A stretch of 64,000 bases of DNA from Gracilimonas sp. (GCF_014762685.1 NZ_JABURM010000006.1:422384-486383); one strand, 5' to 3'. Counted from the stretch's first letter, positions 43,570 through 52,461 are shown. The notes: generated from the sequence alone by a model not told the origin. Numbers and translations are program-made.

Positions 43570-44400
43570 CTATACTAAATTAAAGCTGATATCCAGTGCC
43601 CTTACAGAATGAGTAAGCCACCCAAGTGAGATTACATTGGCTCCGCAATTTCTGTAACCGGCGATATTTTTGGGAGTAATTCCTCCTGAAACTTCAATCA
43701 CAATTCCTTCGGGAATAATCGAAGCTAATTCTTTTACTTCTTCAGGAGAACAATTGTCCAGCATGATCACATCTGCTTTAGCTTCGATAGCTTCCAATAC
43801 CTGTTCTTTGTTCTCTGTTTCAACTTCAATTTTTACCATATGCCCACACCGGGCACGTACTGATTCAATAGCGCTCTTAATATTTCCCGCCGCTTTGATA
43901 TGGTTATCTTTAATCATGACGCCATCATCCAGGCGAAACCGGTGATTCTTTGCGCCGCCACATCGCACGGCATATTTTTGAAAAATGCGTAACCCGGGTA
44001 AAGTTTTTCGTGTGTCAGTAACGGTAATTTTAGGATCGTCCAAGAGCCGGATAACTTGATGTGTAGCGGTGGCGATCCCGCTGAGATGCTGAATTAGATT
44101 TAAAATGACCCGCTCACCGGTAAGCAGAGTGCGCACCGAAGCTTCTGCTTCTGCGATTTTTTCTCCTTTTTCAACGAAATCCCCGTCTTTTTTGTGAAGG
44201 GTGGTTTTTGAAGAAGAGTCCAAAAGCTGATATCCAACCCTGATCGTTTCCAGCCCTGCAACAACGCCATCTGCTTTTGCGGTATACACCCCTTTGCTTT
44301 GCTGTGTTTCGGTGAAAATAGATTCTGAAGTAAGGTCGCCCATTCCAATATCTTCGGCAAAGGCAGTTTGCAAAATCTTGGTTAGTTCCAGCTGATTCAT
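43570..44400 (-). CDS. nadC: Nicotinate-nucleotide diphosphorylase (carboxylating)
   Basis: A 276-residue quinolinate phosphoribosyltransferase, the step after NadA. The motif TVTDTRKTLPGLRIFQKYAV, then CGGAKNHRFRLDDGVMIKDNHI, and the C-terminal IEVSGGITPKNIAGY are as in the family. It shares the strand with nadA downstream, consistent with one NAD operon, although the 138-base gap could hold a second promoter. A perfect -7-like TATCTTTG lies about 44 bases upstream. Confidence 0.96.
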   Translation of the reverse strand: MNQLELTKILQTAFAEDIGMGDLTSESIFTETQQSKGVYTAKADGVVAGLETIRVGYQLLDSSSKTTLHKKDGDFVEKGEKIAEAEASVRTLLTGERVILNLIQHLSGIATATHQVIRLLDDPKITVTDTRKTLPGLRIFQKYAVRCGGAKNHRFRLDDGVMIKDNHIKAAGNIKSAIESVRARCGHMVKIEVETENKEQVLEAIEAKADVIMLDNCSPEEVKELASIIPEGIVIEVSGGITPKNIAGYRNCGANVISLGWLTHSVRALDISFNLV

Positions 44401-44443
44401 TTTGATGATAAGGCCGTTTTATTTGTCTATTTTCAAGGGGTAA

Positions 44444-44451
44444 CAAAGATA
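44444..44451 (-). promoter_or_regulatory. Probable -7 promoter element of the nadC-nadA operon
   Basis: On the minus strand this reads TATCTTTG, an exact TAnnTTTG, 43 bases before the nadC ATG. It lies in the 80-base divergent gap shared with the cysteine desulfurase gene, so the two units are regulated from one short region. Confidence 0.5.
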
Positions 44452-44480
44452 CCTTTTTTTAATCTTAAGAGCGATAATGG

Positions 44481-45635
44481 ATGATTTATTTGGACCATGC
44501 CGCCACAACCCCTATCAGTGATGGGGCTCTGGAAGTTTATACCAAAGTGGCCAAGCAATATTATGGAAATGCGAGCAGCTTACACGATGAGGGTTCCGCG
44601 GCAAAGCAAATTTTGGAGGCCTCTGCAAAAACAATTGCAAGCACACTCAATGCCCGTTCGCGGGATATTTATTTTACATCGGGAGCCACGGAGTCCAATT
44701 TTTTAGCTATTTATTCCTTGTTGGCGGCAAAAAAGGGAAAACACATAATCACCACGCCTCTCGAGCACTCTTCAGTGTGGAATGTATTTTTGAAATTGCA
44801 AAAGGAAGGATATGAGTTGACGTTCCTTTCCGTGGATGAATTTGGTGCGGTTAGTCCTAAAGAGCTGGAACAGGCCCTTCGGGATGATACAGTGTTAGCT
44901 TCCATACAACATGTTAATTCTGAAACCGGAACCATCCAGGATATTGCCAAATTAGGGGGTGTTTTACGAGAGCATAAGGTAATTCTGCATAGCGATTGTG
45001 TACAAAGTTACGGCCGCATACCCGTAGATGTTCAGAGATTAAATGTTGATGCCATTTCTGTCTCAAGCCATAAAATATATGGGCCCAAAGGTGTTGGAGC
45101 AGTTTGGGTGAACCCTGAAATTGATTGGAAGCCAATGCTTCCTGACCCGGAAACTCCCAAAAAATTAAAACAGGGAACAAGCGATGTGCCTTCAATAGCT
45201 GCTTTTGCCACAGCCGCAAAAGAGATCACCCAAAGAAGGGAAGAAGAACAAGAACGAATATGGAATTTTCGAACAAAATTGGTCGCTGAAATTTTAAAGA
45301 TGGATTTTGAGGTTGAAGTTGAGGAGCACCCAGATCAAAAAATCCCAAATATTTTAGGGCTCAGGTTTCCCGGGATGGAAGGTCAGTTTCTAATGTTGGA
45401 ATGTAATCAGGCCGGTTTGGCTATATCAACAGGGAGTGCTTGTCAGGTGGGGTCTGATCAGCCAAACAAAACGATGATGGCAATTGGAAAAAGTGAACAA
45501 GAAGCACGGGAGTTTGTGCGTTTATCATTTGGAAAAGAGAATAATGAAAAACAGATTTCGGAGATAATTGAGAAAATGAATAGTATCTTACAACGACATT
45601 TTGATAAAGTAAATCATTACAGAACGAAAGGATAA
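44481..45635 (+). CDS. Cysteine desulfurase (NifS/IscS family)
   Basis: A 384-residue PLP enzyme. The N-terminal MIYLDHAATTPIS, the PLP Lys in VSSHKIYGPKGVGAVW and the catalytic Cys in STGSACQVGSD are present. It releases sulfur from cysteine as a persulfide for iron-sulfur assembly. Its divergence from nadC-nadA recalls the nifS-nadBCA arrangement of Bacillus, where a dedicated desulfurase matures NadA. It is followed 4 bases later by a DsbA-like gene. Confidence 0.93.
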   Translation: MIYLDHAATTPISDGALEVYTKVAKQYYGNASSLHDEGSAAKQILEASAKTIASTLNARSRDIYFTSGATESNFLAIYSLLAAKKGKHIITTPLEHSSVWNVFLKLQKEGYELTFLSVDEFGAVSPKELEQALRDDTVLASIQHVNSETGTIQDIAKLGGVLREHKVILHSDCVQSYGRIPVDVQRLNVDAISVSSHKIYGPKGVGAVWVNPEIDWKPMLPDPETPKKLKQGTSDVPSIAAFATAAKEITQRREEEQERIWNFRTKLVAEILKMDFEVEVEEHPDQKIPNILGLRFPGMEGQFLMLECNQAGLAISTGSACQVGSDQPNKTMMAIGKSEQEAREFVRLSFGKENNEKQISEIIEKMNSILQRHFDKVNHYRTKG

Positions 45636-45639
45636 AACG

Positions 45640-46203
45640 ATGAAGCGCGGATTATTTTTACTCACTTTTTTTGCATTAATATTTGGCGGTACAGCTATAG
45701 CACAAGATGCTGGTGAATCAGAAGCAAAAATTAATATTATTAAGTACAGCGATTATCAGTGCCCGGCCTGCAAATATTTTGTTTCCATTGAAGAACAGCT
45801 AAAAGAAGAATATGGAAGCGATATTACCATTACAACGAAGCACTTTCCTTTGAATATGCATGAGCATGCTCAGCTAGCTTCAAGGGCAGCTGAAGCAGCT
45901 CGGGTGCAAGGCAAATACCAGGAAATGCATGACATGATTTTTGCAGGACAGGAGCAGTGGGCTCGCGGAAATGCGGAGGCGATGTTTATTGGTTATGCCA
46001 GAAGTTTAGATATGGATGTTGAAAAATTCAGAAGCGATATGAACTCTGCCGACATGCAGCGGATTGTAATGCAAGACAAAAGAGAAGGATTAAATTTGAA
46101 CGTGAATTCAACACCCACCTTCTATATAAACGGGGTTAAGATTGAACAAAATCCGAGAACGTTTGAGGCTTTTAAAGCTATTATCGACAATATAGTAGAA
46201 TAA
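45640..46203 (+). CDS. DsbA-family thiol-disulfide oxidoreductase, exported
   Basis: A 187-residue protein with a signal peptide (residues 1 to about 22, ending AIAQ). The active site is YSDYQCPACKYF (CPAC). The alpha-helical insertion and STPTFYING (cis-Pro with the preceding Thr) match the DsbA/thioredoxin_4 group, close to single-domain disulfide oxidases of Bacteroidota. It may introduce or isomerise disulfides in the periplasm. It is directly downstream of the cysteine desulfurase and ends in a good terminator, so the pair is one transcript; the functional tie is unclear. Confidence 0.93.
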   Translation: MKRGLFLLTFFALIFGGTAIAQDAGESEAKINIIKYSDYQCPACKYFVSIEEQLKEEYGSDITITTKHFPLNMHEHAQLASRAAEAARVQGKYQEMHDMIFAGQEQWARGNAEAMFIGYARSLDMDVEKFRSDMNSADMQRIVMQDKREGLNLNVNSTPTFYINGVKIEQNPRTFEAFKAIIDNIVE

Positions 46204-46224
46204 AGAGCATACTTAAGTACTTAT

Positions 46225-46255
46225 AGGGGTAATGCGTTTGCGTTGCCCCTTTTTT
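46225..46255 (+). terminator. Rho-independent terminator after the DsbA-family gene
   Basis: The stem AGGGGTAATG (46225-46234) pairs with CGTTGCCCCT (46241-46250), two G-T pairs allowed, around CGTTTG. A run of six T residues follows (46250-46255). Confidence 0.85.
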
Positions 46256-46302
46256 ATGAGCAAGAATTCTAATCTGTCCTGATTCCTAATTCACAATTCC
46301 CT

Positions 46303-46310
46303 TATCTTTG
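46303..46310 (+). promoter_or_regulatory. Probable -7 promoter element of argS
   Basis: TATCTTTG matches TAnnTTTG, 24 bases before the argS ATG at 46335. Transcription would begin after the in-frame TTG at 46308, which decides in favour of the ATG as start. Confidence 0.5.
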
Positions 46311-46334
46311 GATGAATTTGAAAGTTATTACTCC

Positions 46335-47963
46335 ATGAAAGAATATTTAGTTGAGATCATTAGTAAATCTCTTGAGCAGTTTCAGTTAGAAGAAGTGCCT
46401 CAGGTACAGATTGAAGACCCCAAACAACCGGAACACGGAGATGCATCGTCAAACATTGCGATGCTGTTGGCCCGGCCGCTTAAAAACAATCCAAGAGCCA
46501 TAGCTCAGCAGGTTGTTGAGGGATTAAATTACGATGAGAAAAAAATATCGGCTGTAGAAATAGCGGGACCGGGATTCATCAACTTTCGTTTTGCAGAAGA
46601 TTATTTATTTGATGAGTTGAATGAAATACTGAAAAAGAGCGAAGCTTTTGGAGAAAGTGAGTCAAATAAAGGAAAGCGCGTGTTGGTGGAATTCGTAAGT
46701 GCCAACCCAACAGGTCCGCTTACGGTTGGTCATGGTCGAAACGCCGTCTTGGGTGATACGGTAGCCCGGCTCCTGGAATGGACCGGTGCCGAGGTGGAGC
46801 GCGAATATTATTTCAATGATGCAGGTCGGCAAATGCGTGTTTTGGGAGAAAGCGTTCGTGCCCGGTATCTGGAACTATTAGGAAAGGAATCGGAATTTCC
46901 TGAAGGGGGATACGAGGGAGAATACATCCGTGATATCGCTCAGGCTTTAGTGGATGAGAAGGGAGAAGAACTCGCTGAAACAGAAGATGAAAAGCCATTC
47001 AAGGAAAAAGCAGAGCAGGAGATTTTTGCGGACATTAGCGGCACGCTTGAGCGCATGAAGATCAAAATGGATTCCTATTTTAATGAGCACAGCTTGTATG
47101 AAGAGGGGAAAATTGAAGAAACCATCGAGAGGCTTCGCGAAAAAGGGTTAGTGTATGATAAAGATGGAGCGGTTTGGTTCAAAACCACAGAGTTTGGTAA
47201 GGATAAAGATACGGTACTCGTAAAAAGCAGCGGAGAGCCTACCTATCGCCTTCCCGATATCGCCTATCACGCCAATAAACTGGATCGCGGTTTCGACCTT
47301 TGTATTGATGTGTTTGGCGCGGATCATATTGCCACTTATCCGGATGTGTTGAATGGGATAAAATCACTTGGATATGATCCGGAAAAAATTGATGTGGTGG
47401 TTTACCAGTTTGTGACGTTGGTAAAGGATGGAAAGCCGTTCAAAATGAGCACGCGAAAAGCGAACTTTGTTACGCTGGATGATCTGATGGATGAGGTAGG
47501 CGCCGATGTAACCCGCTTTTTCTTCCTGATGAGATCGCCCAATACTCACCTGGAATTTGATATCGCCCAGGCCAAAGAAGCCGGCGAGAAAAACCCGGTG
47601 TTTTATCTGCAATATGCACACGCCCGTATTTCAAGTATCCTCCGCAAAGTGGAAGAGGAATATGATTTTTCGGAAACGGCGAATCTTAGCTTGCTTTCCC
47701 ACCCCAGTGAGATCAAGCTTATCAAAACCATGCTGAAGTTTCCTGAAAACGTAGCCAATGCGGCACGACTCCGAGAACCTCATCATGTAATTACCTATCT
47801 GGATGGGCTGGCATCTGCATTTACCAGCTTCTACCACGACTGCCGAATTTTGGGTGAGGATGAAAAGCTTGCCCAGGCCAGAATGGAGTTGGCAAAGGCC
47901 ACGCAGCAAGTGCTCAGAAACGGATTGGGTATTTTGGGGATATTGGCACCTGAACAAATGTAG
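46335..47963 (+). CDS. argS: Arginyl-tRNA synthetase
   Basis: About 542 residues from ATG 46335 (MKEYLVEIISKSLEQF). A class I synthetase: the HIGH-type motif is in SANPTGPLTVGHGRNAVLGD, the KMSKS-type motif is FKMSTRKANFVTLDDL, and the C-terminal anticodon-binding domain (FYHDCRILGEDEKLAQAR) is complete. The N-terminal Add-1 tRNA-binding domain covers about residues 1-105. It charges tRNA-Arg. It stands alone, with a terminator upstream, its own -7 element, and a palindrome downstream. Confidence 0.97.
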   Translation: MKEYLVEIISKSLEQFQLEEVPQVQIEDPKQPEHGDASSNIAMLLARPLKNNPRAIAQQVVEGLNYDEKKISAVEIAGPGFINFRFAEDYLFDELNEILKKSEAFGESESNKGKRVLVEFVSANPTGPLTVGHGRNAVLGDTVARLLEWTGAEVEREYYFNDAGRQMRVLGESVRARYLELLGKESEFPEGGYEGEYIRDIAQALVDEKGEELAETEDEKPFKEKAEQEIFADISGTLERMKIKMDSYFNEHSLYEEGKIEETIERLREKGLVYDKDGAVWFKTTEFGKDKDTVLVKSSGEPTYRLPDIAYHANKLDRGFDLCIDVFGADHIATYPDVLNGIKSLGYDPEKIDVVVYQFVTLVKDGKPFKMSTRKANFVTLDDLMDEVGADVTRFFFLMRSPNTHLEFDIAQAKEAGEKNPVFYLQYAHARISSILRKVEEEYDFSETANLSLLSHPSEIKLIKTMLKFPENVANAARLREPHHVITYLDGLASAFTSFYHDCRILGEDEKLAQARMELAKATQQVLRNGLGILGILAPEQM

Positions 47964-47971
47964 TTAGTTTT

Positions 47972-48055
47972 AAATGAGGGAATGCTGAATCTTAAATGGG
48001 ACTGTGCCGTTGGCGCTTAGTGCATTTAACATTCAACAATTAAAATTTCTCATTT
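47972..48055. repeat. Intergenic palindrome between argS and the methyltransferase gene
   Basis: AAATGAG (47972-47978) pairs with CTCATTT (48049-48055), TGAAT with ATTCA (48031-48035) and TTAAATG (47992-47998) with CATTTAA (48023-48029), giving one interrupted 84-base palindrome. It fills the gap between two convergent genes, so it may end transcription from both sides. The word AAATGAGGAATG recurs near the purM/CPBP hairpin on the minus strand. Confidence 0.72.
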
Positions 48056-48058
48056 CGG

Positions 48059-48865
48059 CTACGCCGGCCTTAATTTCGTAAAGCAAACAATACCCTTCAC
48101 CAGCTGCTCTTCCACATCAAAACCGGCCTGGTTAAAGAGTTTATTACTTTCATCCACAGACCAGAAGTTGATACCTCCAATAGCTACAGACTCCTGAAGC
48201 AAACGACCATACCAGGCGTCCGATTTGATAAGGTGCATCATGAAGAATACACCGTCTTCTTTTAAAACGCGCTTGGCTTCATACAAAACCTTCAGCTCTT
48301 CTGTAAGCTCATTCAGCGTTCCGCCCATGACAATCCCGTCAAAGGTTTTGGAAAAGAATGGCAGCTCTCTCCCATCTGCCCGGATGAATGTCATGTCCGT
48401 TTCATCTGCTTCAGCCTTTAGGCGGGCTTCTTCGAGCATTTGGTAGGAGAAATCCAAGGCGACGATATTGGCCTTTTTCTGAGCAGCTTTTAGGGCCCGG
48501 CCATATAATGCAGTTGAACATCCTAAATCCAGATACCAGCCATCTTCTTTTGGAGCGGTCCAGTCGATAAGTAACTCATGTTCTTTTTCGATAGGAAACT
48601 CTTCGCCCGAAAGCAATGAGAGCGAACGCTTTCGCCAGATGTCTTCGTAGATAGCAGCCGTAATTTTCCAGTGATTGGTGCTCTGGGCAATGGATGTGAA
48701 TTCAGGCTCTTTACCCAGTAAGTCGATGATGTTATTCTTTACCTGATATTCATCTCCCTCTTTTGATCCGATTGTTCCATTAAAAGGCGTAGAAAGGTTG
48801 GAAACTTCATCAGGAATTGAAATTCCGGCGCGTTCATCAATGGGTGAGCGTAATTCAAGTTTCAT
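48059..48865 (-). CDS. Class I SAM-dependent methyltransferase
   Basis: A 268-residue protein. The N-terminal 50 residues (a beta-rich LRSPIDERAGISIPDEVSNL, then VKNNIIDLLG) resemble the Trm112-like extension of some methyltransferases but lack zinc cysteines. The Rossmann core has motif I YLDLGCSTALYGRAL, motif II NIVALDFSYQMLEEA, and later RADGRELPFFSKTFDGIVMG. UbiE/MenG-like methyltransferases look similar, but the substrate is not shown. It lies between the argS palindrome and the dnaN unit. Confidence 0.88.
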   Translation of the reverse strand: MKLELRSPIDERAGISIPDEVSNLSTPFNGTIGSKEGDEYQVKNNIIDLLGKEPEFTSIAQSTNHWKITAAIYEDIWRKRSLSLLSGEEFPIEKEHELLIDWTAPKEDGWYLDLGCSTALYGRALKAAQKKANIVALDFSYQMLEEARLKAEADETDMTFIRADGRELPFFSKTFDGIVMGGTLNELTEELKVLYEAKRVLKEDGVFFMMHLIKSDAWYGRLLQESVAIGGINFWSVDESNKLFNQAGFDVEEQLVKGIVCFTKLRPA

Positions 48866-48964
48866 AAACTAATCATTTAATTTTGTTGGGATACGCTAAT
48901 TAAACCTTAGTGTTACAGCAACCAGAAGTTAAGCTAACTTTGGAAAAGTTAGCAAAGGGACCCC

Positions 48965-49753
48965 CTATTTCTGCAACACGATTGAGATCTGCGCACCTTT
49001 GTCAACACTTAGCATGCGCCCGGCATTTCCTTTGTTGATCCCGATTTCCAACATACCGGAGCTTCCAATGAAAGCTGCGGGCTCGCCTTCTTCCACGTCG
49101 CCAAACGTCGTTACAATTTTTTTGAGCATAGTGTTGCCCACATAAATTTTCACATTTTTCCTCTTGAGGTGGTCTTCAATTAATTGCTCAGAAATGTTGG
49201 TGATCAGATTCCCAAAACGATCGATGTGAACCACCCACCCTTGAAGGCCATCTCTATCGGCAATAGGTACGGCCCAATGATAGGTTACCAGTTCATCTAT
49301 GGGCTCACCTACTTCTTTTAATGAAACCCCGTTACTGAGGTGTGCTGCAACCGGGGCAAAAATATCACGCCCGTGAAAAGTTTTTGAGACACTTTCCCGC
49401 CAATATTTATTGTTATTCAGCTTGTATGCTTTGTAGTTGTATTCATTAAAAAAAAGTGAAAAAATGCCATTATCGGGACCAACAAAAAATTGGTCTTTTA
49501 TTTTTAGGGCAACCGGATGACGAGCAGTTCCCACGCCCGGGTCAACCACAACTAAATGCACGGTGTCGGGGGGATAAAGAAAAGCAGTATTACGAACTAC
49601 CCAAGCTCCGGCCATAATATCTTGTGGGGGAATTTCATGAGAAACATCCACAAATCGGGCATCAGGAGCTATTCCCAACATGATCGCTTTCATAGCGCTC
49701 ACGTAATGGTCTTGTAGTCCAAAATCAGTTGTGAGGGTAATTATTTGACTCAT
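48965..49753 (-). CDS. SAM hydrolase (adenosine-forming), DUF62/SAM hydroxide adenosyltransferase family
   Basis: About 262 residues from ATG 49751-49753. The N-terminal ITLTTDFGLQDHYVSAMK, the SAM site VDPGVGTARHPVAL and FFVGPDNGIFS, and the C-terminal barrel domain (DRFGNLITNIS) are typical. Relatives include fluorinase and chlorinase, but the common bacterial form hydrolyses SAM to adenosine and methionine. The start overlaps the dnaN stop by one base (TGATG), so a SAM-degrading enzyme is translated with the replication clamp, an unexplained coupling. No halogenase-type partner genes are near. Confidence 0.94.
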   Translation of the reverse strand: MSQIITLTTDFGLQDHYVSAMKAIMLGIAPDARFVDVSHEIPPQDIMAGAWVVRNTAFLYPPDTVHLVVVDPGVGTARHPVALKIKDQFFVGPDNGIFSLFFNEYNYKAYKLNNNKYWRESVSKTFHGRDIFAPVAAHLSNGVSLKEVGEPIDELVTYHWAVPIADRDGLQGWVVHIDRFGNLITNISEQLIEDHLKRKNVKIYVGNTMLKKIVTTFGDVEEGEPAAFIGSSGMLEIGINKGNAGRMLSVDKGAQISIVLQK

Positions 49754-50868
49754 CAAGCATAGCTGTTGAGCATAACCGGCATAACAAGCATCAGGATGTC
49801 TTCATTCTCATCTTTGTTAGACGGCTTTACAATGCCGGCACGATTGGGTGATGAAAATTCAAATGTAACTTCCTCATCATCAATATTGCTGAGAACATCT
49901 CCAAGATATTTGGCATTAAACCCGATTTCCATTTCTTCATCGGAATATTCGCACTCAATGGTTTCTTTAGCTTCGCTGCTCATATCTAAATCTTCTGCGC
50001 GAATGGTAAGTTTGTCAGAATTCAGCTGCAGACGAATTTGACGAGTGGTGGTACTGGAAAAGATAGCCACTCGTTTTACGGTGGAAAGCATTTGGTCTTT
50101 ACTGATGGTGAGAAACTTGTCGTTATCACGGGGAATTACAGAATCGTAGTTTGGATACTGCTCATTAATAAGGCGTGTAATTACGATGGTGCTTTCACTT
50201 TTAAAACGGGCATGGTCTTCTGTTACCGTTAAATCACACTTGTCGCCGGCAATGGTTTTTTGGATAAGATTAAGGGCTTTGTCGGGGACAATGAAATCCA
50301 CCTCTTTATCCGCAGTAATTTCTTTGTTGGAATACTTTACCAAACGATGGCCATCGGTAGCCACAAATTTACTTTCATCAGTTCCAATCTGGAAATAAAC
50401 TCCCATCATTGCAGGCCGTAAATCATCACTGGAAACGGCAAAAAGTGTTTTATGAATCGCATTATTCATCAGCTCGGTAGTGGTGCTGATGTTAGTTCCA
50501 TCATCAAGATTTGGAACTTCGGGGAACTCGTCAGCATCATCTCCGACCAGTTTATAAGTTCCTTTATCGGTACGGAAATTAATATTCTTCCGGTCATCCA
50601 CATCAAAGAATACAGGGATATTCGGAAGCTGGCGCAAGGTTTCCAACAGTCGCCGGGCGGGTATGGCTACTGCTCCGTCTTCTTCAATGTCGGCATCGAT
50701 GTATTCAATGATGGAAATTTCAAGATCAGTTGCGGTCAGTTTAAGTTTGCCGTCTTCACTTTCAAAAAGGATGGTTTCCAGGATGGGAAGAGTTGCTTTT
50801 GAAGGCACGGCTCCAATCACGGCCGAAAGCCCCTTGTTAAGTTCGTTGCTCGATACAGAAAATTTCAT
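49753..50868 (-). CDS. dnaN: DNA polymerase III sliding clamp, beta subunit
   Basis: About 371 residues from ATG 50866-50868 (MKFSVSSNELNKGLSAV); the open frame upstream to 50910 is not conserved. The three clamp domains are recognisable, with AIPARRLLETLRQLPN in the first, KYSNKEITADKEVDFIVPDKAL in the second, and EEMEIGFNAKYLGDVLSNI with the end VMLVMPVMLN-type strand (LMLVMPVMLNSYA) in the third. It tethers polymerase to DNA. Classically dnaN sits next to dnaA; here it lies alone with a SAM hydrolase, about 33 kb from the candidate oriC, a common scatter in Bacteroidota. Confidence 0.97.
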   Translation of the reverse strand: MKFSVSSNELNKGLSAVIGAVPSKATLPILETILFESEDGKLKLTATDLEISIIEYIDADIEEDGAVAIPARRLLETLRQLPNIPVFFDVDDRKNINFRTDKGTYKLVGDDADEFPEVPNLDDGTNISTTTELMNNAIHKTLFAVSSDDLRPAMMGVYFQIGTDESKFVATDGHRLVKYSNKEITADKEVDFIVPDKALNLIQKTIAGDKCDLTVTEDHARFKSESTIVITRLINEQYPNYDSVIPRDNDKFLTISKDQMLSTVKRVAIFSSTTTRQIRLQLNSDKLTIRAEDLDMSSEAKETIECEYSDEEMEIGFNAKYLGDVLSNIDDEEVTFEFSSPNRAGIVKPSNKDENEDILMLVMPVMLNSYA

Positions 50869-51149
50869 AAATTCATTATTTAAATAGGTTAAAGAGCAAA
50901 AATCACCCAAAATTGCCCTTTCTGTGGAGTGTGCTTATACTAAGAAATACTGACTCTCTCTGCAACCTAAGAAAGAGCAATTTTCAACGTGAATAAGTCT
51001 GTGAATATATCGTTTAAGTGCTACAGTAACCTATAATTTTTGTTATAGTTTCTTGAAGTATGGGTTTCCTGTTTAAGTATTAATTCTTCTTTCATCAAAA
51101 TTATTAACTTGTTCACTTCACCAAACACAAAATACCATAACGTTATATT

Positions 51150-52058
51150 TTGAGAATTATACTTTTGGGCCCTACTGCCGCGGGTAAAACCAAGCTTTCT
51201 CTTTTGCTTGCAGAAGAACTTAATACTTCCATCATCTCGGCTGATTCCCGCCAATGCTATCAGCACCTTAACATTGGAACAGCAAAGCCATCACCTCAAG
51301 AATTAGAAAAGGTTGCTCACTACAATATTTCCCTCTTGGATTTGGAGGAAGAAGACAGCGCCATGGAGTTTCAGAAGCGGGCGGCAAAATGGGAGAAGGA
51401 AATTCTGAAAAATGCGGATCATGTCTTTTATGTGGGAGGAAGTACGCTTCATATCCAAAGTTTAATACAGCCGTTTAACGATATGCCGGAAGCGAATGAA
51501 GAAAACATTGCGAAACTGGAGAACAGGATTGATGCTGAGGGAATAGAGTCGTTATACGGTATGCTGAAAGAGATTGACCCTGAGTACATCCATAAAATGG
51601 ATGGGATGAATACGCAGCGTATTATTCGAGCACTTGATGTATGGATGCAAACCGGAAAACCCTTTAGCAGCTTTCATAATCAGGGTGAAATTCAGCCCGA
51701 TAAAGACACCATTGTTTTTGGGTTGAAGTGGCCAAGAGAAAAACTTTACGATCGGATTAATGAGCGTGTAGATGGGATGATTGAACGAGGTTTGATTGAA
51801 GAAGTGAAGTCTATTCTGGATGCCGGCCATCCTAAAGACTTACAATCGCTGAATACGGTGGGCTATCAGGAGATTATAAAGTACTTGGATAGAAAATGGA
51901 CGTTAGAAAAAGCAGTTGAAAAGATCAAAACCAGCACCCGTCGCTATGCTAAAAGACAAATGACTTGGTATAAGCGCTGGGATTTTATTCATTGGCTGGA
52001 TGCTGATGAAATGAGTGCTGAGGAAATGAAAGAAGAGGTTTTAAATAGATTGAACTGA
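51150..52058 (+). CDS. miaA: tRNA dimethylallyltransferase MiaA
   Basis: A 302-residue enzyme that adds dimethylallyl to A37 of tRNAs reading UNN codons. The P-loop GPTAAGKT is at residues 7-14, followed by ISADSRQCYQHLNIGTAKPS, GGSTLHIQSLI and the C-terminal STRRYAKRQMTWYKR. The start is TTG at 51150 (an in-frame stop lies just before, leaving only TTG or ATT); the protein then begins MRIILLGPTAAGKT as the family does. IspE in this window provides part of its isoprenoid precursor pathway. Confidence 0.96.
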   Translation: MRIILLGPTAAGKTKLSLLLAEELNTSIISADSRQCYQHLNIGTAKPSPQELEKVAHYNISLLDLEEEDSAMEFQKRAAKWEKEILKNADHVFYVGGSTLHIQSLIQPFNDMPEANEENIAKLENRIDAEGIESLYGMLKEIDPEYIHKMDGMNTQRIIRALDVWMQTGKPFSSFHNQGEIQPDKDTIVFGLKWPREKLYDRINERVDGMIERGLIEEVKSILDAGHPKDLQSLNTVGYQEIIKYLDRKWTLEKAVEKIKTSTRRYAKRQMTWYKRWDFIHWLDADEMSAEEMKEEVLNRLN

Positions 52059-52079
52059 AGGAGTAAAGATTAAAAGGAA

Positions 52080-52133
52080 GTCAGAACTCAGGATTCTGTA
52101 CTCAGAAAAGAATCCTGAATACTGGGTTCTGAC
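52080..52133. repeat. Intergenic palindrome between miaA and purS
   Basis: GTCAGAAC (52080-52087) pairs with GTTCTGAC (52126-52133), and inside it AGGATTCT (52090-52097) pairs with AGAATCCT (52109-52116). The stem is built of words ACTCAG/ACTC/GATTC. It lies 20 bases after the miaA stop and may end that transcript; it has no T run. Confidence 0.7.
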
Positions 52134-52178
52134 TCCTGAATTCTCAAATACAAGTTAGCAGCTAAGTTACAGAAAGGT

Positions 52179-52186
52179 TAACTTTG
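52179..52186 (+). promoter_or_regulatory. Possible -7 element of the purS-clpS-purQ operon
   Basis: TAACTTTG fits TAnnTTTG and lies 26 bases before the purS ATG. A weak -33-like TTAG occurs about 20 bases upstream (52155). Confidence 0.45.
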
Positions 52187-52212
52187 GCATTCACTTAAAA
52201 CGAAGCCCGACT

Positions 52213-52458
52213 ATGTACAAAGCGAAAGTAAATGTAACGCTCCGTCCATCTATTTTGGATCCTAAAGGAAAAGCCGCTCACCATGCATTACAAAACCTGG
52301 GTTTGAATGAAGTTCAGCAAGTTCGAATTGGTAAGTTTATTGAATTGGATGTAGATGCTAAAGATGAGTCTGCGGCAAAAGAAATTGTAGAATCTGCCTG
52401 TGCACAATTATTGGCAAATGAAGTAATGGAAGACTTTGAAATCATAATAGAATCCTGA
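52213..52458 (+). CDS. purS: Phosphoribosylformylglycinamidine synthase subunit PurS
   Basis: An 81-residue protein with the PurS pattern: MYKAKVNVTLRPSILDPKG, then HHALQNLGLNEVQQVRIGKF. PurS links the glutaminase PurQ to the synthetase PurL in the small-subunit form of FGAM synthase. Length is normal (about 80). It begins the plus-strand run purS-clpS-purQ-lptB, with clpS between it and purQ. purL itself is not in the window. Confidence 0.95.
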   Translation: MYKAKVNVTLRPSILDPKGKAAHHALQNLGLNEVQQVRIGKFIELDVDAKDESAAKEIVESACAQLLANEVMEDFEIIIES

Positions 52459-52461
52459 TTA

